Shown here piece after piece: positions 37,057 through 46,800 of a stretch of 64,000 nt of DNA. Where the stretch lies: positions 37,628-101,627 of the forward strand of contig CALFBH010000079.1 in NCBI GenBank assembly GCA_937951615.1. The letters are read 5' to 3'. Made by a program: the position numbers and the translations under genes. Under the pieces are notes generated by a model. That model was not told where the DNA came from. It saw only the letters and a list, made by a program, of their open reading frames with translations, and made no database searches. This DNA is from an uncultured Saprospiraceae bacterium. Lineage in GTDB: Bacteria > Bacteroidota > Bacteroidia > Chitinophagales > Saprospiraceae. Position 1 is the stretch's first letter. Each line of letters begins with the position of its first letter.

Positions 37057-37725
37057 ATGACAAAACCTATAGATAAAAATTTAATAGCCAGGATCTTAGA
37101 TTCTCCTAGAGCCCCAATTTTGCTTGAAGAAATTCAATCAAAGCTAGAAGAAGAAAAAAAGAGGAGAGCTAATTTTTATAACGATATAACAGAGCAAGAG
37201 AAGGCGGAGTTTATAAATGGTGAAATTATAATTCATTCTCCTGTGAAAAAATTCCATAATGAAATTAGCGGTAATTTATATAAAATCCTAGATACCTATG
37301 TGGTAGAACATGACTTAGGTTTTGTGGGGATTGAAAAGGTGTTAATTCAATTTACAAGAAATGATTATGAACCGGACATCTGTTATTTCAATAAAGAAAA
37401 AGCTCAAAAATTGAAAAAAGACCAGTCTTTATTTCCAGTGCCGGATTTAATCATAGAAATTTTATCGAAGGGGACAGAAAAAAGAGATAGAGGAATTAAA
37501 TTTGAAGATTACGAGGCACATGGAGTTAGCGAGTACTGGATAATAGACCCGAAGAAAAAGACAGTGGAGCAATACAGGAATGTTAAAGAAAAATATGAAT
37601 TAATACTCAAATCAGGTTCAGGAGAAATAAACTCCATAGTATTCAATAATTTTAGCCTCCCTATCAAAGCTATTTTTGATAACAAGCTGACCCACCAACT
37701 GGTAAAGAAAATTTTGCTAGGGTAA
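37057..37725 (+). CDS. Uma2 family (DUF820) PD-(D/E)XK endonuclease
   Basis: A 222-residue protein of the Uma2 family of restriction-endonuclease-like fold. Core residues fit EPDICYF (D107) and PDLIIEILS (E133), followed by the typical RDRGIKFEDYEAHGVSEYWIIDP segment. Members are abundant in cyanobacteria and Bacteroidota, usually as solitary accessory genes with no settled role. It lies in the A+T-rich island and converges with the pfaD fragment at 37727. Confidence 0.9.
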   Translation: MTKPIDKNLIARILDSPRAPILLEEIQSKLEEEKKRRANFYNDITEQEKAEFINGEIIIHSPVKKFHNEISGNLYKILDTYVVEHDLGFVGIEKVLIQFTRNDYEPDICYFNKEKAQKLKKDQSLFPVPDLIIEILSKGTEKRDRGIKFEDYEAHGVSEYWIIDPKKKTVEQYRNVKEKYELILKSGSGEINSIVFNNFSLPIKAIFDNKLTHQLVKKILLG

Positions 37726-37726
37726 A

Positions 37727-37912
37727 TCAAAACCTAAGCCCCCCCTGCATCCGCAAGGCATTCACCCGCCAAAGCACTGCCGCATCCTGCATAATACGTT
37801 CCGCCACAACAGCCACTTTTCTATTTTGATAAGCCTCTAAATCAGTGCCGAGCACCCAGTCATTAAAAGCGCCCATAGAAGGACCGCACCAGATTTGATC
37901 ATCTAATTTTCG
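37727..37912 (-). pseudogene. Detached duplicate of the 3' end of pfaD
   Basis: Encodes KLDDQIWCGPSMGAFNDWVL, then GTDLEAYQNRKVAVVAERIM and QDAAVLWRVNAL. This is nearly identical to the last 60 residues of PfaD, and the DNA matches 38954-39138 at all but roughly a dozen positions. It has no start, no upstream part and a still intact stop. It is separated from pfaD by the Rpn nuclease gene. Confidence 0.92.
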
Positions 37913-38054
37913 GATAGACACTTAAATAAGTTAGAAATTAAAAGTAAAAACTTTGCTATCTTTGGAAGATGAAAAGGAAAATAATTAATACGGTTTGACT
38001 GGGCGATGAAGAAATTGCTAATTAATAAAGCTTGATACGAATCGAAAAAGCAGC

Positions 38055-38062
38055 TATTTTTG
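38055..38062 (+). promoter_or_regulatory. Candidate -7 box TATTTTTG for the Rpn gene
   Basis: Fits TAnnTTTG and lies 22 bases before the ATG at 38085. A second box, TATCTTTG at 37957-37964, precedes a nine-codon frame of no evident meaning. Confidence 0.45.
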
Positions 38063-38084
38063 TAAAAAACTAAATAGCCATAAA

Positions 38085-38942
38085 ATGAACAAACAAAGAG
38101 AACGATATATCAATCCATTAACGGATTTTGGCTTCAAAAAGCTATTTGGAACAGAGCCAAACAAGATGCTGTTAATAGATTTCCTGAATCAAATACTTCC
38201 TGACAGAAAAATAAAGGATTTATCCTATTCATCTGGAGAGAAGCAGGGTTTAACTGAATTAGATAGAAAAGCAATTTTTGATTTGTATTGTATCGGTGAT
38301 AAGGGAGAAAAATTTATTGTCGAAATGCAGAAAGCAAAACAAAATTATTTCAAAGACAGAAGTGTTTTTTATGCTTCCTTTCCAATACAGGAGCAAGGCA
38401 AAAAAAATAAATGGGATTACAAATTAGACCCTGTATATTCTGTAGGAATTTTAGATTTCATATTCGACGACCACAAAAATGAAAAGGAATTTTTACACAT
38501 AGTAGAATTAAAAAATCAAAGATGTGAGGTATTCTATGATAAATTGAAATTTGTTTATCTCGAACTTCCGAAATTCAAAAAGAAAGAAGAAGAGTTGGAA
38601 ACCCATTTTGATAAATGGATGTACGTTTTTACGCACCTTTCGCAATTACAGGACCGCCCTAAAAAATTACAGGAAAGAGTTTTTACTAAATTATTCGAAG
38701 CTGCCGAAATTGCTAAATTCACTCCAAAAGAAAGAGAAGCTTATGAGGAAAGCTTAAAATATTATCGAGACATTAAAAATGTAGTCGATACTTCAAGAGA
38801 AGAAGGACTTAAAGAAGGAATGGAGCGGGGAATGAAAAAAAGAAATATCGAAATAGCAAAAGAACTTAAAAAGAATAAAGTTTCTACTGAAATAATTATT
38901 CAGTCAACAGGACTTTCTGAAGAAGAAATCGAAAATCTTTAA
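38085..38942 (+). CDS. Rpn family recombination-promoting nuclease / PD-(D/E)XK transposase-like
   Basis: A 285-residue protein starting RYINPLTDFGFKKLFGTEPNK, the hallmark of the Rpn (PD-(D/E)XK nuclease family transposase) group. The nuclease core has D66 (IFDLYC) and the E-x-Q pair E80/Q82 (IVEMQK). The C-terminal third is helical with a charged region EEGLKEGMERGMKKRN. E. coli Rpn proteins are known DNA endonucleases that raise RecA-independent recombination. Here the gene lies between two copies of the pfaD 3' end, which suits a role in DNA rearrangement. Its own promoter is visible. Confidence 0.9.
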   Translation: MNKQRERYINPLTDFGFKKLFGTEPNKMLLIDFLNQILPDRKIKDLSYSSGEKQGLTELDRKAIFDLYCIGDKGEKFIVEMQKAKQNYFKDRSVFYASFPIQEQGKKNKWDYKLDPVYSVGILDFIFDDHKNEKEFLHIVELKNQRCEVFYDKLKFVYLELPKFKKKEEELETHFDKWMYVFTHLSQLQDRPKKLQERVFTKLFEAAEIAKFTPKEREAYEESLKYYRDIKNVVDTSREEGLKEGMERGMKKRNIEIAKELKKNKVSTEIIIQSTGLSEEEIENL

Positions 38943-38955
38943 TGATAGCTAGTGC

Positions 38956-40566
38956 TCAAAACCCTACCCCCTGCATCCCAAGCGCATTCACCCGCCAAAG
39001 CACCGCTGCATCCTGCATAATACGTTCCGCCACAACAGCCACTTTTCTATTTTGATAAGCCTCTAAATCAGTGCCGAGTACCCAGTCATTAAAAGCACCC
39101 ATAGAAGGACCGCACCAGATTTGATAATCTAATTTTCGGTCATCCGTACCTGCGTTGGCCCAGTTGGAGGACAGCCCGAGGTACCAGCGGAAGATGAGTG
39201 CCATTTTGCGTTTTGGATTTCCTTTGGCATGCTCAATTTGGGCAGGATCTCTTTGCTGGAAAAACTCAATACAGCCTTGCCAGACGGCTTCTAGCGACTG
39301 TCGGAAAACTTGCTTTTCCAGTTTAGCTCGCTCGTCTGCTGGAATGTCATCTATCGAATCGAATCGGAGGTAATAATCATATAGTTTCTTTGCACGAGGA
39401 CCGAACATCGTTCCGCGTTTCAAGACCTGCAACTCCACGCCCATTTCAAACATATCGGAAGCAGGCGCCATCATCACATCTGTGGAAGCTACGGTTTGCA
39501 ATAATTGACGAACAGACTCCGAAGTGCCGGCTTCTACGCAGGCTTGATTGACCGAACCAGTCACCACATAAGCTGCACCCATCGAAAAGGCGGCAAGCGC
39601 AGATTCTGGCGTAGAAATGCCACCTGCTGCACCGACTCGGACTTGCTTTTTAAATTGATATTCAGCCTGTATTTTATCGCGCAGACGAATGATGCTGGGC
39701 AACAAAGCCGTCAAAGCCCGATTATCGGTATGCCCGCCGGAATCTGCTTCACAAGTAATGTCATCTGCCATCGGCACTTGCTTGGCGAGTTCGGCTTGAA
39801 GTGGCGTTATGCTGCCTTTGGCTAAGAGAGATTGCAGGAAATTATCTGGTGCAGGTTTCAAAAATGGCGTGGCGACTTCGCTTCGGGAAATTTTTGCGAT
39901 GACTTTATTTTTCGTTAAAATATTGCCTTCAGCATCCTGACTCAAGCCAGCTACGCGATACCAGACAATATTTTCAGACAAAGCCAAAAATGCAGAAGCT
40001 TCCACCACATGAACGCCTTTTTTCAAAAATAAATCCACCGCGCCAAACTCCAAAGCAGGTTCATTAGGGCTGTGGATTAAATTGAAAGCATAAGTTTGAG
40101 TGGGCAAATTAGCTTGAATGGTGTCAATGGCTTGTTCCACTCTTTTCGGTACAAGCCCTGCTGCCCCAAAACTCCCCAAAAAACCAGCTTTCCCAATGGC
40201 AATGACGAGTTCTTCGGAAGCAATTCCGTTGGCCATCGCGCCTGTTTTATAGCAATATTTCAAATTATAATCTGCCTTGAAACTGGCATCGCCCAATTGT
40301 TCTGGCCCCATCGGTGGCGTCATGGCCAAGACTTCTAGCCCTCGTCCTTCCGCGACCAATGCACCTCCATTCGCTACTCCAATCCGTCCTCTGAAATCTT
40401 TCATGACATAACAGGGCAAATCTGTCCGATTCAATTTTTCCTGAATCTCATGGGCTTCAAAAACGATGTCGCGGGGAGAGCCTTGCCAAAATAGTTTGGT
40501 GGTTGTTTTGTGTGTGGTGCTGGTTTGTTGCACGGTCTGGTTTTTTATGTTGAGTACTTTTTCCAT
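38956..40566 (-). CDS. pfaD: PUFA synthase enoyl reductase PfaD
   Basis: The stand-alone enoyl-ACP reductase of PUFA synthases, about 536 residues, a flavin-dependent TIM barrel of the 2-nitropropane-dioxygenase-like family. Visible: PCYVMKDFRGRIGVANGGALVAEGRG near the N-terminus, CEADSGGHTDNRA, and the FMN-phosphate region VGAAGGISTPESALAAFSMGAAYVVTGSVNQA. It reduces the trans-2-enoyl chain at selected rounds and is the last gene of the leftward pfa operon. Start at ATG 40566 (MEKVLNIKNQ), with an ATG seven codons upstream possible. Its last 60 codons are duplicated beyond the Rpn gene. Confidence 0.95.
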   Translation of the reverse strand: MEKVLNIKNQTVQQTSTTHKTTTKLFWQGSPRDIVFEAHEIQEKLNRTDLPCYVMKDFRGRIGVANGGALVAEGRGLEVLAMTPPMGPEQLGDASFKADYNLKYCYKTGAMANGIASEELVIAIGKAGFLGSFGAAGLVPKRVEQAIDTIQANLPTQTYAFNLIHSPNEPALEFGAVDLFLKKGVHVVEASAFLALSENIVWYRVAGLSQDAEGNILTKNKVIAKISRSEVATPFLKPAPDNFLQSLLAKGSITPLQAELAKQVPMADDITCEADSGGHTDNRALTALLPSIIRLRDKIQAEYQFKKQVRVGAAGGISTPESALAAFSMGAAYVVTGSVNQACVEAGTSESVRQLLQTVASTDVMMAPASDMFEMGVELQVLKRGTMFGPRAKKLYDYYLRFDSIDDIPADERAKLEKQVFRQSLEAVWQGCIEFFQQRDPAQIEHAKGNPKRKMALIFRWYLGLSSNWANAGTDDRKLDYQIWCGPSMGAFNDWVLGTDLEAYQNRKVAVVAERIMQDAAVLWRVNALGMQGVGF

Positions 40567-40597
40567 GATTATTCTTTTTGTGTACATGTACTATAGA

Positions 40598-40760
40598 AGG
40601 TAATCTCGTTAGAGATTACGTCCCCTCTTGAGAGGGGAATCAAAGGGGTGTGTTAAAGCCCTGAAAGCCAAATTGAAAGTATGTTATTTGTCAATGTTCC
40701 AGCCAACACACCCCTCCGTTCCCCTCTCAAGAGGGGATGTATTTCGCAAAGCGAAATACC
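40598..40760 (-). repeat. Family C two-armed leader element before pfaD
   Basis: On the pfaD strand: mini-hairpin with stem GTATTTCGC and TTT loop (40739-40759), arm CCCCTCTTGAGAGGGGAACG with GAGGGGTGTGTTGGCTGG, a centre with a degenerate TTTCAGGGCTTT, the inverted arm ACACCCCTTTGATTCCCCTC, and a final hairpin GTAATCTC/GAGATTAC (40600-40619). The first part is nearly identical to 24511-24577. Confidence 0.9.
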
Positions 40761-40803
40761 TTGTCAGTACGGTTGTTTTATAGTTTTTCAACTTGTTGAA
40801 AAT

Positions 40804-40843
40804 AGCCCCTCTTTTCTCAAGAGAGGGGTTGGGGTGAGTTGAA
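40804..40843 (-). repeat. Family C hairpin after the PfaC-like gene
   Basis: On the minus strand AACCCCTCTCTTGAGAAAAG and AGGGGC form a stem of about seven base pairs just 10 bases past the stop codon. It could act as a partial terminator or processing site between the PfaC-like gene and pfaD. Confidence 0.6.
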
Positions 40844-40852
40844 CTTTACTAT

Positions 40853-43800
40853 TCAAGCCTCCTCAATACCAAGCGCCAAATCCGTCACCTGATAAATCCG
40901 CATCCCTTCATTCCATAAGAAAGCATCGCCGATAATGGCTAATACATCGCCTCGTTTTTCAATTGATTTAATATGAATTTCCAGGTGCATTTTTTCTACA
41001 TGTCGGAAAATTTGACCTCGATACTTCCACTTGGTTTGATGATTGGGCAATTGGACAAATTTGGGTGAAACAAAGTTCTTGCCTAAGTCTTGCTGTAAGG
41101 CAAAAACCTGTAGCGCTTGCAGCATCGCCTCCACGCCTAACGAACCAGGCATCACAGGATCGGTATAAAAATGACAGGTGAAAAACCAATCATAAGGCTG
41201 CATAAATCGAGTCGCGTGGACATAGCCTTTTCCGTGCTCCCCACCATTTTTGACAATGCGCAAATTATCAATTAAATTCAATTGATCTTCTGCCAGTCGG
41301 TAATGCGGTTTGCCTGCGGGGGCTTTGTATAATTTCATTTTCCCGTAAAGGGAATCCAACTTGATTTGCATATAATCTTTGGGCTGCAAATTTTGGGCTT
41401 CATACCAACTCGGAATGTCTTTTCCATTGTCCAGTCCAACTTGTGAAGCCAATGCCTCACCAGGGAAAAATCCGAAAGAAGACTTTCCAGCATAAAAGAC
41501 ATGACCATCAACAGAACATTCAAAAGTGTAATTTTGAATGACTGTGCCACCTAGCGCGACGGATGATTTTAAGGTGGCTTTATTGCGAATGGTCTTGCCT
41601 CTGAAATCTGTCTCTGCGGGCAAATCAAACATTTCTCCATCGCCATCTAAATTCCTGAAATATAGATCCTTGTCGGGAAATTGTAACGTGCTGCCAAGGT
41701 ATGCGCCCATCAATCCGCAAGGCTGTAAGGCAATTTCCATGAGGATGGAATAGGGTAGGGTCTGTGTCGAATTTTGCTCATAATACCAGACCTTTTCTGG
41801 CACATCATATTCGGCTATGCAGGTACTTGGTTTTGAAAAATCGCCCCGTGTTCCGTCAATACTCAGAATGCGGGAGATGACTTGCAGGTCTGTGTTGGGT
41901 TGGCGGGAAGACGTTCGACCTTCATAGATATCAAAGTCTTTTCCGAAGGCTTTGGACATATCGCCGAGGGCAAATTCTTCTATGGCTTTTTCATCGAGTA
42001 GGACATCTGTTCTTTGGCTTGGCGTGTTGTTGGCTTTAGCCACTTCTAAGTATCTTGGATTGTCTTTTTCGCGCAATTGAAGCCCCAAATTTTCAAAATG
42101 AACGGTGATAATATCATTGGAAATAATTTCCAAATCACCAATGACATAGGGATTAGGTGTTAAGCCAATTTCTTTGATTTCTAATTTATAAATCAGTTTT
42201 GTATCCTTTCCGGGAACGACTTGTTTGCGACAACGTACTTTTTGCGGCAGGTCGAAAATGGGTTGATAACGAGCGTCTTTGGTCAGTCGTTGCAAGCCGA
42301 GCATCAGCATGAAAAAGCGCAGTAAATTTCCACCGCCTTCCGCTTGAAGCGAGCCTGCTAAGACTTCGTCGTCTCTGAAATGACAAGGGAAAAACCAGTC
42401 TTCAGTAGATAAATCTTTCTCTGCCACGATATAGCCCAAGCCATAGGCACCGCCTTTCAAATCAACCGACACAATGCGGTCGAGCATTAATATTTTCTCA
42501 GGTGGAAGGCATAAAGACGGGTTGCGTCCATTAGCGAAGTAGGAAATATCATCAAAGCATTTTTCAGGCGCTCCATGAATCAAATGTTTCAGGTCTTCTT
42601 TTGAAAAACTTGTTTTCTCTGTATTTAAAAGTGGAACAAAATGCCTTTTAACTGCATGTTGTCGCGCTTCAATTTCTGATTTTTTATAAACGACTCCACT
42701 GCCTGTTTCTAACTCATCATCTTTGAAATATCCGGCACATCCGCCATCCATTTTTAGCACAAGTCGATCATGTACATAGCAACGATAACTGAAGAAAAAG
42801 AGCAAATTGTCGCCATTTCTGACAAATGAATTGATGGAAATATCGTAGCGCAAGGTCTGCCCTTCAAAAGGCAAATCATCCACAAAGGTCAAGGTGCAGT
42901 CGAGTAGGCGATACACCAAATCACCCTTAGCCTGAAAGTCAATGCCGAGGTAAGAAATGAGCAGCAAATCACATTGCCCAGACTCCACCGAAACCGCCCA
43001 GGGAATCTGTCGATCTGTCGTAAACCAGGCATCATGCGGGATGTCGTATTCGGTTTGCATTGTCGATGGCTCGAATTTTCCACGTTCCCCTTTCAAACCT
43101 GTCACGCGACTCACGAGCAGATAAGGTTCCATGGGCAACATCGTCCGGCGACGATAGCTGTCAATGATGGAATATTTTTCCCCAAATACTTTCGCAATAG
43201 AACCATAAGCAAACTCCCTTAAATCTTCCTGTGTGAAGAGGACATTTTTGCCGACAAGGTGTTCACCTGTGGCAAAATTGCTGATGGGAAGACCATTTTC
43301 TGCCAAGTGCTCTTGATGCGAAGGTGGACGGACTGGCTTTTTGTCCATTAGATTTTTCGGGCTTTTTGTATCGGTATAATTCATTTTTGTGCTATCTTTT
43401 TTTGTTGGTAAAAGGGCTGGTTTTTTCAATTCCAAAACAGCAAGGTCAGTGTTTTTATTGGTAGAATTGGCAAATATTGAGGCTGAACTTGTCGTTGAAA
43501 TTTCGAATGCGAGTTCAGCGGTCAGGTGTTTAGGATTTCGAAGGGCAGCATATTTTTGGCGATTTTCAGTTGTTAGAATCGTATCGTAAATTCGCTTGCC
43601 ACCAGGTCTTATTTTTTTATAAAAACTGCGTTTTTGAGGACTGCTTTCCTTTTCGGGAAATAAAATAGAAAGGTCTATATCAAGTCCATGACTTGTTAGT
43701 TGAGCCAGTAATTCTACTAAAGTGCGACCATCAGATTTACCCTTTTGATCGGCGGAAACGGCATGAAATTCTTGATGTTCTAAAATAGAATTGATCCAAG

Positions 43801-46800
43801 TCGTGCAGGTTGCGCCGGCTCCGACTTCGACGAAAAGTTTTACGCCTTTTTCATATAGTGTTTTTACGGTTTTGGGAAAATCAACGGTTTGGCAACAGAC
43901 TTCGGCTGAGTTTTGAGCAATGCTTTGATTATTATAGTCTAAGGTATTTTGCGAAAGCGAAGAGAAAAACTCAAGATCAGGTTGTTGATTTAATTCAAAA
44001 TTATGCATTTCAATTAATCCCTGCCATTCTGCCCTGCAAAATTCGTGGTGAATGATGTTTTGAAAAGGAATTTCTATCGTCTGGCAATTGAGTTGTGCTG
44101 CGATTTGATAACAGATCGTTCTATCGCCAGAAATGACGACTTCATTGTTTGTATTGATAAAAGTGAGGTAAACATTTGAGTGCGCAGCGACTAGTTTTTC
44201 TACTTCGACGCTTGAAGCCAAAAGCACCAATCCGACCCATTTATCTTTTGTCGCTGCGGAGGAAATATTCCAATGTTCGGCAAGCAAATCCAGATTTCCT
44301 GTAAAGCGATTTTTGAAAATTGGTGAATGTCTAAAAACTTGTGCATGTTCTGCATTCCAAACCTGATTGGCGTAAAACATGCTGCTACATTCACCCATGC
44401 TATAGCCTGCTGCAATATCCGGTTGTAGCCCAAAATAGTGGGTCAAAATATGCGTCCACATCTTCGAGAAAAAGACACCTGCGGACATCATCGTAATGGC
44501 ATTTTCATAAATATCCGGATCAGCTTCCTGCCTGCTTTTCTTTTTAGGATATAAATAGTCAACAGCCATGAATTTTTCAAAATCCTTCTCGATGTCTCGA
44601 AAATCTTCCAGTAGCTGTGGGAATAATTGGAAGAGGTCTTTTCCTAATCCTGCATAAGCTGTTGCCGAGCCAGGATACATCAGCGCCAATTTGCCTTTTT
44701 TGCCCAGTGGATTGGGGGCGAAATAGCTGCCTTTTGGTGTTTTGATGGGCGAATTGGAGGAAATGGAATCGGCTAATTTTGTTTTAAAAAACCGGATTTC
44801 TCTGTTCAGGTCTTTTTTGGTTTTCCCAACTAAGACGAGAATCAAATTGCCTTGTGAATGCTTAGACGCCGAATAAAAATCAGCAGCTATTTCACGCAAA
44901 GGTTTCTTGGAAGTCAAAGCGATTTTCAGTTCTTCTAACTTTTGATGTAAAGCAGCTTCATTAGCTCCTTTCAAGACAAATAAGCTCGGTATGTTTTTTT
45001 GCAAAAAGCTGTTCTTTCGACTTGCTTTTGCTTGTTCAACTGGCTCGGACAATTTTACCTGAATGCCTTCCAAACCTTGCACGACTGCTTTTCTGCTATT
45101 TTGTTTTTCGTTTAAAATCCAGGGTCTTGATTCGTTTGGAAAATAACATGCTGCATCCAGAAGGACTGTTTTTGGGGCTTCCCAGTTTGGAATGCCAGGG
45201 ATGAATTTATGATGGAGACAAAGCGCAGTTTTTATCAAACTCGCCATGCCCGAAGCTGCAGCGGTATGACCGATATTGGCTTCGATGCTGCCAAGAGCAG
45301 GATAGGAGCTGCACTTATTATTGGGCAGCTCATAAGGTATCCGTCCATCTGTTAATTCATGGAGCGCAACCTCTTCCAAATCTAAATGCGCTCCAATTTT
45401 GTCAATAATTGCATAAGGCTTATCATCTTCCTGTATATCTGTTGAACGTTTCAACACAACAGCTCCTGCACCTTCGCCAATCAGATAGCCTTCCTCATTT
45501 TTATTGAATCCAAAACTTGGTTTTTGCTTTGAATTGACGGGCTGTTTTTTGTTTTTAAACAACACTTGTTCAAGTCCGCCTGAAAAATCTACAGCACCAA
45601 CGACTACAGCGTCTACTTCTCCTGCCGAGAGGAGATTTTGGGCAATTTCCAAAGCTTTAAAAGCTGAATGTTCACCTGCCGAAACGGTGAATGCAGGTCC
45701 TGAAAAATCCCATAAAGCAGCAATACGACTTGCCATAATATTGCCCACAAAACTGGTATGTTGACTGGGTGTCTGTTTGCCTTCGCGGTGATAGATGGCG
45801 TTTTTGCTGAGTTCGAGTAGGTCGTTTTTCAAAGCATCCTGATCAGCTTCATCAGAATTGCCACGTAGCGCATCCAGTTGCCAGGTCAAATCCCAGCGTG
45901 CGAGGTAATGATGAATGGTCGGCTCACTTTCCATGGCAATCAAAACGGCTACATTCTGCCCTTCTTTCAATCCTGCATCAATAATTGCTTGATCGGCTAC
46001 TTTCAAAATCAAGGCTTGCTGAGGTTCGAGCGTTGCCGCTTCTGCAGGTTGGATTTTATACCTGAGTAGGTCGATTTCAAAGTCTTCGATATAGGCACCT
46101 CTAGGAGCTACACCATTTTCAAAGCCAAAAGACTTTAAGAGCTTTTTATTTTGGTCGAGTCCTTTCCAACGCTCTTTTGGTAGCTCCCTGAAATGCTGTT
46201 TTTTGTCGTAAATCGTTAAGTAAAAATCATCGAGGTTACTGCAATTTCCAAAATGAGCATCCATGCCGATGATGCCCATTGGAGCTAATTCTACTTTTTT
46301 ATGTACAACTGATGCTGCTTGATTTTTTACATAATTTTGAACCACCATGTGGGCATTCGTTCCACCAAAACCGAAAGAGTTGATGGCAGCTTGTTTTACA
46401 GCGTCTTCCCATTTTGTAGCTTGAGTAATCATTTCTTGTTCACCAATCCAGTTATTATCGGCATTCAGTCCTTTTTGTAAATTGATATTGGGCGGTATGA
46501 CCGCTTCTTTCATGGACAAAACGACTTTGTGTAGACCCGACATTGCAGCAGCGGTGAGCAAATGTCCCATGTTTGATTTGACGGAGCCGAGAAGTGGTTT
46601 TGAATGGTGTTGTTTGAAAAAATCAGCGATGGAATTCAATTCGGTCACATCACCAAGTGGTGTTCCTGTGGCGTGACATTCGAGGTAAGACGTATCTGTC
46701 GGAGAGATGCCATTCTGTTGGTAAGCTCGTTCAAAAGCCAGTTTTTGACCTTCTGGATTTGGACTTAAAAGGAATTTTCCTCGACCGTCATTTGATAAGC

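Larger units (their letters stand above)
37727..39138. mobile_element. Putative Rpn-gene element inserted at the 3' end of pfaD
   Basis: About 185 bases of pfaD 3' end occur as direct repeats at 37727-37912 and 38954-39138. They enclose about 1.04 kb whose only gene is the Rpn-family nuclease. This is the footprint expected of an element that inserts into the end of a gene and restores it with its own copy. No integrase is present, so the mechanism is open; a local tandem duplication followed by insertion is an alternative. Confidence 0.5.

Noticed and set aside
37727..37921. Independent small gene of 64 codons
   Set aside because: It is a detached copy of the pfaD 3' end. Its first codons are unrelated sequence and it has no promoter.
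43389..43589. Antisense frames within the pfa genes
   Set aside because: Shadow frames of long, well supported coding sequences, with no domain of their own.
45663..45680. Inactivating mutation of the second ketosynthase in the PfaC-like protein (E666 for Cys)
   Set aside because: A chain length factor normally lacks the cysteine, so this is the expected state and not decay.
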